DNA of 64,000 bases from Dugong dugon (Eukaryota; Chordata; Mammalia; Sirenia; Dugongidae), in contig CM057462.1 of the NCBI GenBank assembly GCA_030035585.1, positions 118,787,234-118,851,233 on the forward strand, given 5' to 3'. Below are positions 36,073 to 47,529 of this stretch, in pieces. How positions within the stretch are numbered: position 1 is the stretch's first letter; every line of letters begins with the position of its first letter. The position numbers were made by a program, and so were the translations under genes. The notes under the pieces are model-generated. The model was not told the origin of the DNA and did no database searches. It worked only from the letters and a program-made list of their open reading frames with translations.

Positions 36073-36449
36073 CACCGTCCATCTGTCAGTTTGTTGTACT
36101 GTAGTGGCTTGCCTGTTGCTGTTGCATTAAGGACAAAGTAAGGCTTTCAATGGCTTTAAAATACAGGTTTCAACAGAACTTTCAGACTAAGATTATGAAG
36201 AAAGTCTTGGTGATCTACTTCCAAAAACTGCCAATGAAAACCCTATGGATCAAAACAGAATACTGTCCGATATAGTTCTGAAAGATAAGCATCTTAGGTT
36301 GGAAGGCACTCAAACTACACAGTGGCTGCAACAATGGACTCGAGCAGACCAATGATTGCGAAGATGGCGCAGGACCGGGCAACACCTAGTTCTGTGGTAC
36401 GTGGGGTCGCCATGAGTCGGAATCGACCTGATGGCAACTAACAACTATG
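36073..36449 (+). mobile_element. RTE-derived 3' element with 12 bp duplication
   Basis: Bounded by identical TTCCTTAAAGTA at 36061-36072 and 36450-36461. It opens 'caccgtccatctgtcagttt', carries 'tgatctacttccaaaaactg', 'ttggaaggcactcaaactac' and 'gaagatggcgcaggaccggg', and ends with the shared tail 'gagtcggaatcgacctgatg', 'gcaactaacaac'. It is antisense to ZNHIT6. Confidence 0.9.
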
Positions 36450-36515
36450 TTCCTTAAAGTATGAAATTCTCAAGTCATTACTTAAAAAAAATTTGAGTTG
36501 ATTAAGAATGAATCT

Positions 36516-36839
36516 TCATAACATTTCACTTCTCTGGTTTTTCTGTGACGGGAGAAATAGGGATGGAATTTCAGCTCGTTCACTAGGGGTTGCACATGGA
36601 AATATGTTGGCATGTGAATTAATACCTGTCATGTCAAAGACGAAAAAGCTGAGAACATGCCCACCAGTGTAGTGCAGAAGTTCTCCAACTTTTTTCTCTA
36701 TTCTACCAATGTCAGATGATGTCTCCACGCAAAACGCACATCCCATGGGAAGCCCAGCACGACAGCTGTAACTCCATCCTTTTCTCTCCCATCCGAGAAA
36801 GCACAATGGAATGTAGGTGATCAAGAATGAAGCTATCAT
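36516..36839 (-). pseudogene. 107-codon open frame in ZNHIT6 intron, unassigned
   Basis: A minus-strand (gene-sense) frame from ATG 36839 to stop 36516-36518. Its start is hydrophobic (ASFLITYIPLCFLGWERK), then comes a cysteine-bearing part (SCRAGLPMGCAFCVETSSD) and a second hydrophobic stretch (HVLSFFVFDM). The look is protein-like, but I cannot match it to a family. No good splice sites bracket it. It may be a processed pseudogene piece, a decayed transposon, or chance. Confidence 0.25.
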
Positions 36840-37757
36840 TAGGATACATTTGAATCTGCTATAATTTTGTTTTTAAGAATCAATAAAGTCACAAACTTTG
36901 GTATTTCTTAATCAGTAACAAATTACTTGCTCTCACAACTAAGACAGACATGCCGGACAGTTATTAAGAACCCTTGATGGAGTTACTTCTCTTGTGTTCT
37001 AAGTTTGTCTCATGCAACAGCTTTTCAAATAGGGAATATTTCAGTGCTTAAAAAAAATGCCATAAAACTTATTGAAGAAGTACATGACAAGTGAGAGGAC
37101 AACTGTAAAACCAAAACCTTACTTACGTTTGCCTGACCACGCACCTCACTCCTGGAATTAAATCATTCATTTATAATCACAGGATGTTTTTTGTGTTGAA
37201 AAGAAACTTGAAATGTAAAATACTCAGTTATCCTAAACCAGACACCCTAGTGCCCACAGGACAAAGAACAGACATTCTTTTCCAGTGTAATGTAATACAG
37301 ATGTGGTTATAACACTTTAAAAGTGCTTCCAGCATTTAAGGATTAAATGCTTCACATCTTTTAAACATTATTTCCCTTTGAAATAAGCAGAAAATTTTAA
37401 AAAGATTAACTATACAAAAGAGAAAAGTTAGATTGGGTTAGATACCAAAGTATAAGATTAACTTATGAAGTAAAATATAAAATGGGTGAAACCAAATTTT
37501 TCTTAGTAGAAAATGAGTTGAATTCTCAAATAGGAACAAGTAGTATACTATGAACACTTGCAATAACTTATCTTCTGTGCATTTTAACTGAATCATAAGG
37601 CTTCTATTAGGAAGCATTTTCCAAATGCTTTCCACTTATCTCAGTTTTTGGTAAATAATTTTCAGTGTATACCCTGATGTTTTAGATCTTTCATTTCTTT
37701 ATATAATATTAAATCTTTACTAGGTTTATCTAGATTTCCAAAGCTGAAACAATTAAA

Positions 37758-37765
<8 letters not shown>
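36840..37765. other. ZNHIT6 intron, no recognised feature
   Basis: AT-rich; nothing assigned. Confidence 0.5.

Positions 37766-37847
<82 letters not shown>
37766..37847. repeat. (GA)n array, 82 bp
   Basis: About 41 uninterrupted GA units follow an A12 run. It is a purine tract on the plus strand, so the ZNHIT6 pre-mRNA reads it as (UC)n. Confidence 0.98.
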
Positions 37848-37849
<2 letters not shown>

Positions 37850-38179
37850 CTTCAAAAGCTATATGGAAATCAAAGTCTAATATTATTGAGGATACAGTAT
37901 ATGTTCTCAGTAAAGAAACATTCAGAGATACTTAAAAATTACCGTATCATAAGTTATACATGATTTCAATCCTAAAACTAGACTGAAGAAATTTTGGTCC
38001 CTATTTTATGTGCCAAGCAGGCACTATGCAAAGTACTTAGGATGCAAATACAAAGATTTAAAAGAAATTTGCAACTAATGAAATGATTTTAAAAATTTTA
38101 TTCAAATGTAATAAAAATCTGATATGCTGTGTAAGAATGTTTTGGTTAAAATCACTGAATTTTATTAATGTTTAACCTA

Positions 38180-38330
38180 AAACCTTGCATACTTCTAATC
38201 ACAGCTTTATAGCTATTAAGTGTCAGTAAACTTCTGGGCTTCAGTTTTCTAGTCTATTATATTAGGAGGTCAGACTTCACTAAATAATCTTTCAGCTAAA
38301 ATTCTGAGTTTCTTTGATTTTTCTACTACT
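38180..38330 (+). mobile_element. MIR-like/old SINE remnant
   Basis: 'gcttcagttttctagtctat' then 'taggaggtcagacttcacta' and 'ctttcagctaaaattctgag' follow the order of old mammalian SINE/LINE 3' ends. Very decayed. Confidence 0.45.
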
Positions 38331-38454
38331 AATGGTTACTCTTAGTCTACCATTAATATTTACCCATGGTTAAGAAAACTGAAGAAAAGTTATCAAGCAC
38401 AAATAGGAGTGGCATTTTATGGAGCTGGAGTTTAGTTAAATGAAGCAGCAACTT

Positions 38455-38650
38455 GTAGTAGTTAACTTGGGTTTGGAGTCTAACACTCTGAGTTAAACTC
38501 TTGGCTCTATCACTTACTGGTCTGTGATTCGGGGCAAGCTGCTTAATTTCTCTAAACCCAAATTTCCATGCTTGAAAATGGACATAATGACAGTCTCATC
38601 TCAGAGAGTTATTGTGAGGGACAAATGATAAAACATAGAAACTGTTAGCT
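38455..38650 (+). mobile_element. MIR SINE
   Basis: 'ggtttggagtctaacactct', 'cttggctctatcacttactg', 'ggcaagctgcttaatttctc' and 'gagagttattgtgagggaca' trace nearly a complete forward MIR. Confidence 0.85.
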
Positions 38651-40668
38651 TATTTAGTCAAATCATGAACCCATCAGGTTTTACACTTATATTTACCTAA
38701 AATAATTATACATTCTTACAGAAACTTTAGTAAATGACAAGTCAATGAACTTTTTTAATAACAAAGTGACATTTATTATGTAAGTGCTGAAACACATACT
38801 TGCCTTATGTGCATTCTGCATTTTAAGTGTAGCCTTACAACTTTTAGTACAACCTTCACACCATCATTTTATATCATATTTACTTCCAAGAAGCTAAAAG
38901 AGCTTTAATGTCATGTTTCTGTTTCCATTATCTCAAGGCAAATTTTAGAAGGTCCACCTTCGCACTGCCTGAAACATTAAGGCTTCAACTCCTTTGCAAG
39001 TCATTAAACCACTGAATCCTAAGTGACAGCTTTATCTTTTTGAAATTTCCATTAGTAGAAAGGCTCTGCTACCGTAAGACAAACTACTATAGGTTGGAAG
39101 AATTACAATAACAACATTTGTCTTTTCTCTTGCCCTTAGGGACACGGTAAGACTTCTCCTCTTGTTATTTCACTTGTTCACCACCCCTACTCCACCCGGC
39201 CCTGGGCTCGCTAGCTGACCCTGCTCTAGGCAGCTTCACAGGGGCATTATGAGGGCAGCATGGCTCAGTAGGCAAAAAAGGTGTTACTCTGACTGACATT
39301 ATGTAAATAAAAGTCGTTCTGATACTCAAGGGTGTGCTTTTAATCTTGGCTCTATGACTAACTTTCAAAGAAACTGGCCAAATTCTTGAACTTCGTTCTC
39401 TGCACTTTATTAGCAAATTAGGGTGCCTTTTTTTATTCCTCCAAACTCAAAGAGACCAAGAGTTTAAAAAAAAAAAAGAAAAGTCACAAATTTCCCATCT
39501 AATCATGACATCCCTTGGGTCATCATCCCTCCTATGCCTTAAAAAATTCTAAAACTAAGTTTAAATATTCTCCAAATTTAACAATCTAATAGCAGTCCTT
39601 AGGCCAGTATTTTCCCACTATAAAATAAGGTCACTGAATGAAATGATCACCAAGATCTCTCCAGCTCTAAAATTCTACAATTAATGGTACTTATCTGCCA
39701 AAGGCAGCACTTAACCTACATTCTTCATAGTTGAATTTATTTCTCAATCTAGGTTTCTGGGTTAAAACTGCACCTAATACCAAAAGTATAAAGATGAAAC
39801 TTTGGCTCTTTTTCCCCCTTTAATTAGCCTTCATATAAATCACTTTATTGTTATCTGACAGCTAAATGTTTTACATTTACACTTATCAAATTTCTTTAAT
39901 ATAATGCAAACGTAAAAGTCCTAAACTTACTTTAATAGAGAATTAACGAAGTAAACAATCTCACTTTCAAATCAACATATTAAAAAAGAAGAAAAAAACT
40001 ATGTTGTTAATGAAGGAAGCGCCATAATAGATGGAGAAAAAATGATATGTAAGCTCAAATTAAAATGTATAAAACAAAGCTAGGCACAGGTGTCCAACAG
40101 TTTTAACTCTTCTATTTTAAAATAAACGCTAGTATTTAAAGTTTCTCCAAATAATATTCCTGTGTAACAATTTTTGCAACTCATAACGTGCAAGTCACAT
40201 TAGAAACAGATCTTATTTTTTTTTCTTATCTAGTCTTAGCTTTCACATTAAAAAAAAAAAAATCGCAATAACTGAATTAGTGGTTTGCTGCACTTTGTTT
40301 TGGGGTTTTTATGTATCTGCAATGAGGACGACATACACGTGCTTAACTTGGGGCACCAGCTGTGAGTTGTGTACTGCAGACATATGCCTCAACTGAGAAA
40401 GTTCAACCCTTCAGACGAAGTCTAACCATGATATGAAAGCTACAGACGTGATGAAACAAAGTGACCGATTACTCATTTTAAAACATGCTTTAAAGAGGAC
40501 CTTACAAGGTCTGACTTGTTCTAGTTGCCATTTCTTTAGAGTCTTTTCTAATCCTCACTTATAACCTCAATTACTTTTAAATGTGGAAGGCCTGGGTTCC
40601 AACCTTATCACTGGTCCTGAGCTCTGACTCCTTAAGGGGATTTAGTTTTCCTAATAATAACGGTGGGA
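38651..40668. other. ZNHIT6 intron; one weak MIR, otherwise nothing
   Basis: 39325-39425 ('tcttggctctatgactaact', 'ggccaaattcttgaacttcg') is a weak forward MIR, and 39600-39680 an old SINE/LINE tail. The remainder is AT-rich with no assigned feature. Confidence 0.45.
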
Positions 40669-40832
40669 GGAGTTCCTGGGTGGTGCAAACGGTTAATGTG
40701 CTCCGCTTTGAAAAGTTGGAGTTTCGGGTCCACCAGGTGGGGAACTGGAAGAAAGGCCTGATGATCTACTTCTGAAAAATCAGCCACCGAAAACCCTATG
40801 GAGCACAGTTCTGCTCTGACACACATGGAGTC
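40669..40832 (+). mobile_element. AfroSINE (left member of an inverted pair)
   Basis: Begins 'aggagttcctgggtggtgca' and continues to 'gagcacagttctgctctgac' and 'acacatggagtc', where the normal tail is lost. Confidence 0.88.
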
Positions 40833-40861
40833 TAAACTATAACCTGTTAATATGTTTAAAA

Positions 40862-41030
40862 AAAACAAACAAACCCGTTGCCACTGAGTCGATTCCGACT
40901 CAAAGCAACCCTACAGGACAGAACAGAACAGAACTGCTCCACAGGGTTTCCAAGGAGCATCTGGTGGATTCAAACTGCCGACCTTTAGGTTAGCAGCTGA
41001 ACTCTTAACCACCACACCACTAGGGTTTCT
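40862..41030 (-). mobile_element. AfroSINE (right member of an inverted pair)
   Basis: A well-kept reverse copy: 'acccgttgccactgagtcga' ... 'cttaaccaccacaccactag'. It includes a local 'gaaca' triplication. It faces the 40669 copy tail-to-tail at a 29-base distance. Confidence 0.93.
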
Positions 41031-41034
41031 AGTT

Positions 41035-41215
41035 AGCACAAAAAGTACAAACTCTGTAGACAAACAGACCTGAGTTCAAAATCATAACTTGGTTCCTTTG
41101 GGTTAGTCAATTTCTCAGAACCTAAGAGTCCTCTCTTGTAGAGATAAGTACTTTAAGAGAATCAAACAAAGCATGTGAAAACGTTGCCAAGTACAGTGCC
41201 TGGCATTTATTCATC
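41035..41215 (+). mobile_element. MIR SINE
   Basis: Forward MIR: 'tagacaaacagacctgagtt', 'gggttagtcaatttctcaga' and 'gccaagtacagtgcctggca'. Confidence 0.7.
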
Positions 41216-41283
41216 AATTAATTTCTGAAATATTTATTTAGTGTCTACCATGTACAGGTAGTCTGCTAGGTAACGAAGATATG
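41205..41283 (-). mobile_element. L2 3' tail fragment
   Basis: 'tttattcatcaattaatttc' and 'tagtgtctaccatgtacagg' then 'tctgctaggtaacgaagata' match the reverse L2 terminus. Confidence 0.45.
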
Positions 41284-41384
41284 TTGTCATTAGCTGCAAT
41301 TGAGTCAATTCTGACTCATGGTGACCCCATGTGTGCTGAGCAGAATTGCTCCATAGGGTTTTCAAGGCTATGACCTTTCAAAAA
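41284..41384 (-). mobile_element. AfroSINE/RTE tail fragment
   Basis: 'tagctgcaattgagtcaatt', 'ctcatggtgaccccatgtgt' and 'ccatagggttttcaaggcta'; the head is absent. Confidence 0.82.
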
Positions 41385-41547
41385 TACACATTTCTTCTGC
41401 AACTAAACTGAATGCAAGAGTCTTATCAATACAGACTCTTACATCTTCAATCTTTATTAGGAAGCATCATTTTGTAAAATATGACAAGGTTCCTCAAATA
41501 AATTTTTGCTTACTTAAAGGCAGGTTAAATAGTTCATGAATTAACTA

Positions 41548-41600
41548 TTGTTGTTGTTGTTAGTTGTCGTCAAGCTGATTCCGACTCACGGTGTAACTAC
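41548..41600 (-). mobile_element. RTE/SINE tail fragment
   Basis: (TTG)n followed by 'ttagttgtcgtcaagctgat' and 'tccgactcacggtg': the last ~50 bases of the shared tail only. Confidence 0.8.
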
Positions 41601-41639
41601 ACCACAGAAGATTATTTTTAGAATTGGCAGAAACTTAAT

Positions 41640-41735
41640 TCAGTCTTTGTTTTCTAGGTGGGGACACTGAAGTCCTGAGAAGTTAAGTAACTTACTCAGA
41701 ATCACTCAGGGAGATGAAGAGTTGGTACTAGAAAA
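41640..41735 (-). mobile_element. MIR fragment
   Basis: 'ggtggggacactgaagtcct', 'gagaagttaagtaacttact', 'agaatcactcagggag'. Confidence 0.65.
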
Positions 41736-41739
41736 TTAC

Positions 41740-41840
41740 TCAATTGTTTGTTTGTTCATTCATTCCTCACTCAACACATTTACTGAGCAACTATCATGCA
41801 GCAGACACTGTTGTAGGTCCTGGAAATACAGCAGTGAACT
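41740..41840 (-). mobile_element. L2 3' tail
   Basis: 'cattcattcctcactcaaca', 'tttactgagcaactatcatg', 'gcagacactgttgtaggtcc' and 'gaaatacagcagtgaac' are the reverse L2 terminus. Confidence 0.72.
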
Positions 41841-44449
41841 ACTAGGTATTTACTAAAGGTGAAAATGATGAAAGCTTTCTTGGAAACACACCCACACACG
41901 AGGTGGAGACAGGAATAAGCTAGGTGTCTACAAGACTGAACAGAGGGTGGATACGGGGATGCAGGTAGAATTCATAGAGTTTTGGTATTTATAATAAATT
42001 ACAGTGAAAGGTCTGGTTAGAAAGGAGGCTCAAGCTATTCGGCTAAAATGAAATAGTTGAATCACTTTAGAAATTTCAATTACTCATGTCATTATTCCCT
42101 CCGAAGAAAACAAAGTTGGCTACAAAATATTATATACCATACCTAGCACAGATAAATTTAGTGGATTAATACCAAGTAAGAGTTAAAACATCTCCCAAGT
42201 TTTTACAGAAAACTCTCATTTTATATTGCACATAATTCTCTTAACTAATAGTCAAAATAGTACATATCTGAAATGAGATCATCATTATGGAAACTGCAGG
42301 CTTGTAATCTGCAAAGAATTTGACCATTATATTACTTTGGATCTACTCTTCAGCATAGCCTCTCAAATTAAAGTTCTCAAATTCACAGTTGCTGAGACGT
42401 CAATAGTTGTGTTTGCATCTATCCTATAAACACTCACCCAGCTGTGCTAACCAGATGAGCCTCGGCTTGTCTAGAGTTAAGTATACAACTCTTATCATAA
42501 AACTGTTTCCAGGAGAATGCTAAATGTTCATTTCACTCCACCAGTGGAAGAATGCCATCTCTGAGATGATAAAAATGTTTAACATGCTGGTCTAAATTTT
42601 CCTTTATGTGCATGGATATCCTTCAGTTTGATTCTAACATTTTTTAGTCCTCAAATGATTAGTTGTTTCCTTTGTTCCTGAGTCTAGACCAAAAATGTGG
42701 TGAAAGGTTAATACCATTTTGAACACACTCTCACACTGATTGTAACTTTGACCTTGAGAAATGACTCTGAGAGATAATCAACAATCCCAAAAAGGTCTAA
42801 CAAAGATGTGGGGTTGGGCTTCACATAATCTAAGAACATATATTACGGCCATTATGGTGCTGAGAAGCATGTACTATATTGGCAAACAACATACTAATGC
42901 TCTGAAGGCAGGCAGGCTGGCCTAGGTTTGGATCTAGGTTCCACCATCTAGTGGTTACATAGTTGTACACAGGGTTCTCTATACAATTATAATTGTGATG
43001 TATAATGTATCTATAACATAATTATACTTCATGTAAAGTTTTTAACAGAGAAACTAAAAAATAGTAGGCACCCAATAAAAGGTTGTTTTTAATACTTACT
43101 ATATTTAATAAAGGCATCACCTATCAGCCTCCAGATTTAACCTTGATTTTAATTCACCCTTGTAGCAAACATTGTTTTGTGTTTGGAAAAACTTATTCTG
43201 GGTCTTCCTACATTTTTGCTTACACATATCCTAAAATAATTTTAGAAAACAATGTATGCTTTTGTACATTTTAAAAGAGAGCTAAAATTTCATTTTAAAT
43301 CTTTGCTTGTTAAGTTTAAATACATGTAAAGTATATAGTTTACGGTATATTGTAAATATTCATGATATAAAATGAAACCATAACATCACTCTTAAGTGGA
43401 TCAACTAGAATCTAAATACAATGGAAATTTGATATCTATATGATCCATTTAAAAAGCATATGAACAGCACTTCTGTCATAGTTAAGAATTTTATACTGTT
43501 CCTTTTCTCCTTGGATTTGTATTTTCATTCCAATTCTCTCACAGAATTTTAGCCTAAATATATTTTTATGCTTGGAAATCTTTTATTGATTACTTGACCA
43601 TACTTCTCTGCAATAAAAATGTGTACGTAAATTAAATTTTTAATTTCATTACCTATGACCTTAAGGCTTTAAATGCTAAAATTACTTCTGGACCACATAA
43701 TTTAAACTACTATTAATAAATCGATTAAAACAACACAAGTATATTATAAATGTTGACAGAGAGTGATTAAACATTTAAAGTAAAGTTTTATTGGAAATGC
43801 ATCTCTAAATGTGCTGGATGAGTGCCAACAACAGCATCTTCTATTAGATGCAAGGTTGTTTACCAAAGATTCTTAGGGGAATTAAGTGATCTTCCCCCAC
43901 TTATTTCTACAGTAGACATTAACACAAGTAAATTCCAAAAGGAACACAAGAGAAAGTTTAAGTAATCCCACTTAGAAAGCAAACTGCTGTTATTCACTAA
44001 CCCTTCCTTTATCACTGTTATTTGCAAAGGATCTACCTAAAAGGCAGAAATGTTTCCTGGCTATGTATATAAAACAAGGCATCTGAAAGTAGTTAATATT
44101 ATTTGTAGAACTTAAAGAATTCTTTTAGTGTTCTCTAATATATTTAATACTGTACCATTGTTATTGTTATCAAAATAATCTTTACTTTCAAGACCTTCAG
44201 TTTTCTAAAGGCAGGATTTTTTTTAATTCCAATTTTTAACTAGATACTACACATTTTCTATTTAGAATACCTTGAAAGTAAATTCTCCAATCATTCTACG
44301 TAAACCTGAACCAAGATCATTTAATTTTCCATTTCTAGTTTAACTGGGCAAAGGTTACAGGCTAGTATTTTTAAGGGCATAAAATATTTGATTCAAAAAA
44401 TTCATCCTGATATCAAATAACCCATTTCTTTACCACAACTTCAACAAAT
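41841..44449. other. ZNHIT6 intron; one MIR, otherwise nothing recognised
   Basis: A forward MIR in pieces spans 42890-43085 ('ggcctaggtttggatctagg', 'tagtaggcacccaataaaag'). The rest, especially 43090-44440, is AT-rich without assigned features. Confidence 0.5.
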
Positions 44450-44548
44450 CAACTGAACTGACATCTACCAAACACTTATTACATAAAATACATTACGTTA
44501 GGCACTGTATGGGATCCCAAAATGTCCTCAAGGAGCTTACCACCCTGG
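44450..44548 (-). mobile_element. L2 3' fragment
   Basis: 'ccaaacacttattacataaa', 'cgttaggcactgtatgggat' and 'aatgtcctcaaggagcttac' give a reverse L2 terminus, interrupted after 44548. Confidence 0.6.
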
Positions 44549-44755
44549 CCAGTTTCTCAAGTGTGGTCCCAGGGATCACTTATATATCAAGGTCCCCTAG
44601 GAGGCAGAGATTGTAAAAAAATGCAAGTTTCTGGGTCCTATGTTAGATTTATTAAACCAGAACCTCTGAGGGTGCGCTGGGAACCTATATTTTTACCAAC
44701 TGTCCTAGATGATTATGATAGACACTGAAATCTCAGAAGCACTGCTATAGTAAGA
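44549..44755. mobile_element. hAT-Charlie MITE (MER20-like)
   Basis: Ends are 'ccagtttctcaagtgtggtc' and 'aaatctcagaagcactgcta', inverted relatives of the CAGTGnTTCTCAAA terminus. Inside, 'aatgcaagtttctgggtcct' and 'aaccagaacctctgagggtg' are characteristic. It sits within or beside the L2 fragment. Confidence 0.75.
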
Positions 44756-45534
44756 GAACACAGATTATGTGCTCAACTGGGGAGATGTTTATGATAAGGG
44801 AGGATAACTGGCCAGTAGGGGCATGGAGGGACCTGGCAGGACTCTGGGATGAGGAAACCAAGAGACAAGGCTCTCAGGATCAACTAGGGTTGAAAAGTGG
44901 TATCCTGGCAGGCAGAGTTGAGAGACTGGCAAGTAACACGAGCTGGGAGGCCTGCTCTACTCTAAGGCAGAAGAGGGTCTTTTCTTGCTGGTGGGCCAAA
45001 AAAAAGAGGTAGGTGGGTCTTATCCTTCACTAGCATAGTGTTATAGGATCATTAGGAGGTCTTTTCATAAACAAAACCCATTTCTCTAAAAGGACATAGG
45101 AAAAAGTACTATACCTCTTCACTTCGCTGAAAATGATTTAAAAATATTTCATAATAACGATTCATAAAGATCCAAAGAAAGTAAAGTAAGTTTAGTTTTT
45201 TTTTTTATTTAAAAAATATCCTCTCTGTTGGCATGGAAATAAAATCATCCAAGAAAAATAGCTCATACTTTTGCTGGTTGCTTTTCAGACAAAAAGTATT
45301 CTAAAAGTATTAAATACAGCAAGCGCTGTGGGAAGTGACTAACAGAATCTGTGGAAGTCCAGTCGGGTAATACCCCAAGAAGAGTAATACTCGCCTGTGA
45401 CAGTCAAAGCCTAGATAATGTTTTAATTTTCGCTTGGGTTTAAAGTCTAGACTCTTGGTTTTACATGCCAAATTTTGGAAGCAGAGTGAAGGTATGTGTG
45501 TCTATCAAAAATGACAAGCCTGGGGTGTCCATGC
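44756..45534. other. ZNHIT6 intron, weak L2 resemblance only
   Basis: 44760-45010 is purine-rich and could be the continuation of the L2 copy. I cannot confirm it. No gene. Confidence 0.35.
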
Positions 45535-45975
45535 AAAGATGCCCACACCCTCCAATGGCTACCTGTTATGCCTTATACGTTGAATATATATTCACTGCAG
45601 CATGTACCACATATCCATCTCCTCTCCTAGACTGTGAGCTCTGTGTGCTCTTTGAGGACTATCCTTTTAGATGTCTATGCAATCGCTAAGGAGCCCCGGT
45701 GGCACAGAGGTTAAGCGCTTGGCTACTAATCAAAAGGTTAGCAGTTCAAATCCACCAGCTGCTGCACAGGAGAAAGATGTGGCAGTCTGCTTCTGTAAAG
45801 ATTACAGCCTTGGAAACCCTATGGGGCAGTTCTACTCTGTTCTATAGGGTTGCTATGAGTCGAAACCAACTCGATGGCAACGGCTTTGGTTTTGGTTTTC
45901 AATGTAACCCCTAGGGCTTAGCACTGTGCTTGCACATGGAAGGGGCTCAATGAATATTAACTGAATAAATAAAAA
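45535..45975 (+). mobile_element. L2 3' end interrupted by an AfroSINE
   Basis: The left part ends 'tagactgtgagctctgtgtg' and 'ctctttgaggactatccttt'. The right part resumes 'agggcttagcactgtgcttg' and 'ggggctcaatgaatattaac', then 'tgaataaata'. Together they form the forward L2 terminus with the SINE in between. Confidence 0.78.
45690..45899 (+). mobile_element. AfroSINE, best preserved copy
   Basis: A complete copy: 'aaggagccccggtggcacag', box A GGTGGCACAGAGGTTAAG, box B-like 'agcagttcaaatccacc', 'agaaagatgtggcagtctgc', 'gattacagccttggaaaccc', tail 'aaccaactcgatggcaacgg', end 'tttggttttggttttc'. It is the best reference for the family within this window and is antisense to ZNHIT6. Confidence 0.97.
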
Positions 45976-46192
45976 ATACAGACTTGACCAGTCTTAACTC
46001 ATTCATACTTCAGATCAAGTTCATATATCAAAAAGCTTACTCTCTGAGCAGATGCTAGTTTTTCTGAAGTAACTTTAAATAATTTATTATAATCTTGCTC
46101 TCTCTAATCTCTCTCACTTTACGTATTGAGAAATGAGGTCTCCAACTGGTTAAATAACATAAGGTTACAAATGACCAATGAAATAATCCTTT

Positions 46193-46393
46193 AGAGCATG
46201 GGTCAGCAAACTATAGCCAGCAGGTCAAATCTGGCCCACTGTCTGTTTTTGTAAATAAAGTTTTACTGGAACACAGTCATGCCCATTTATTTACATATTA
46301 ACTATGGTTGTTTTTGTACTACAACAGCAGAGTTGAGTAATTACAACAGGGACTGTAAAAACATTTACTATCTGGCCCTTTGCAGAGAAAACT
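46193..46393 (+). mobile_element. hAT-Charlie-type DNA transposon
   Basis: The opening 'gggtcagcaaactatagcca' and then 'caaatctggcccactgtctg', 'ttttgtaaataaagttttac', 'cagagttgagtaattacaac' and 'ttactatctggccctttgca' match a common mammalian hAT MITE. The right inverted repeat is partly lost. Confidence 0.8.
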
Positions 46394-46479
46394 GTCCAAG
46401 CTCTGTTTTTGGACTATTAAAGCGATAGCAATACGTAGTATTAGCAGGCACACATACTTTTAAGTGAGTTGGTACATAA

Positions 46480-47140
46480 CTTATTAAAAAAATTAAGACT
46501 TGAGCTCCTACTATGGGAAAGTCACTAAGTACTGCAGGAAATAAAGAGATGAAGATGCCTAAGGAAGTCACTGTCCTCAAAAGAGAGTTTATTGTCTTAT
46601 GTGATAAATTTTATTGGGATAAAATACAAGACAGGACTATAGAAATCCTTGAAAAGCAAAAACATTTTTTGAGGTTCAAAGGATAAAGAAATTACATCCA
46701 GTTTGGGGAAAGGGGATAACAGTGTGTGTAAGGGCTCTATTGAATACCCAGAGGGATAGGGGAAGAGAACATATGGAAAACCTACTATGCAGATCAATTA
46801 TGTAATGCAGGGCAGCAAGAGAGAAGTCGCAAAGAAGTCATGGACAGACCAAGGTCCTTTGCCTGAGTTACTAAAAGAATGACAATGCCAGTAACAGGGA
46901 AGAGTATCAACATTTGTTGATTGTTGATTAGATGCCAGGAACACAGCCCCTTTAATCCTCATTTAAAACAAACACAGACACACAAATCAGGAAGCAAAGG
47001 ATGCGGTGGGATGAGATCTAGACATGTTGAGCTAAAGATTTAATGAGATGTATAAGTGAAGGTAGCTGGAAACCTGGATTTAGAGCCTGGGAGAAAGGTT
47101 GAAAATTTAGGTAGATTTAGGAGCCATTTGTACAGAAATA
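46480..47140 (-). mobile_element. L2 fragment(s), decayed
   Basis: 'gcctgagttactaaaagaat' and 'gacatgttgagctaaagatt' resemble L2 landmarks seen at 1800-1940, in the same orientation. A MIR-like piece ('cgttgattagatgccaggaa') interrupts near 46915-46970. Confidence 0.45.
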
Positions 47141-47529
47141 ATAGTGACGACATCTTAAATAAACAACCTCCTGAAACCTCATATTCTTCTAATATCCAAT
47201 TTATGTCAAAAGAAATGTAAACTAACATGATTGGGTATCTGCCCCTTGTGGTTAGTGGTGAGTGGGCTGGTGAGAGCATAACTAATATTGAATTTAGAGT
47301 ACTTCAGAGACGTATAAGAAATTATTTGGCGGAAAGAAGTTACTAAAAAAAAAAGTAATGCGTGATACAGTCAACTGCCAGCCATGTGGAACTTTTCATT
47401 TTAAACAGATTTTCTCCTTTTATTAAGTAATCTCCAGAAAAAAAAAGAAAAGAAAAACCTCTCACATTCACTGAGTCAGTTCAGTAAGATGCTGGCCTGA
47501 ATGTTTTTCTAGTTGCAACTCATAATACA

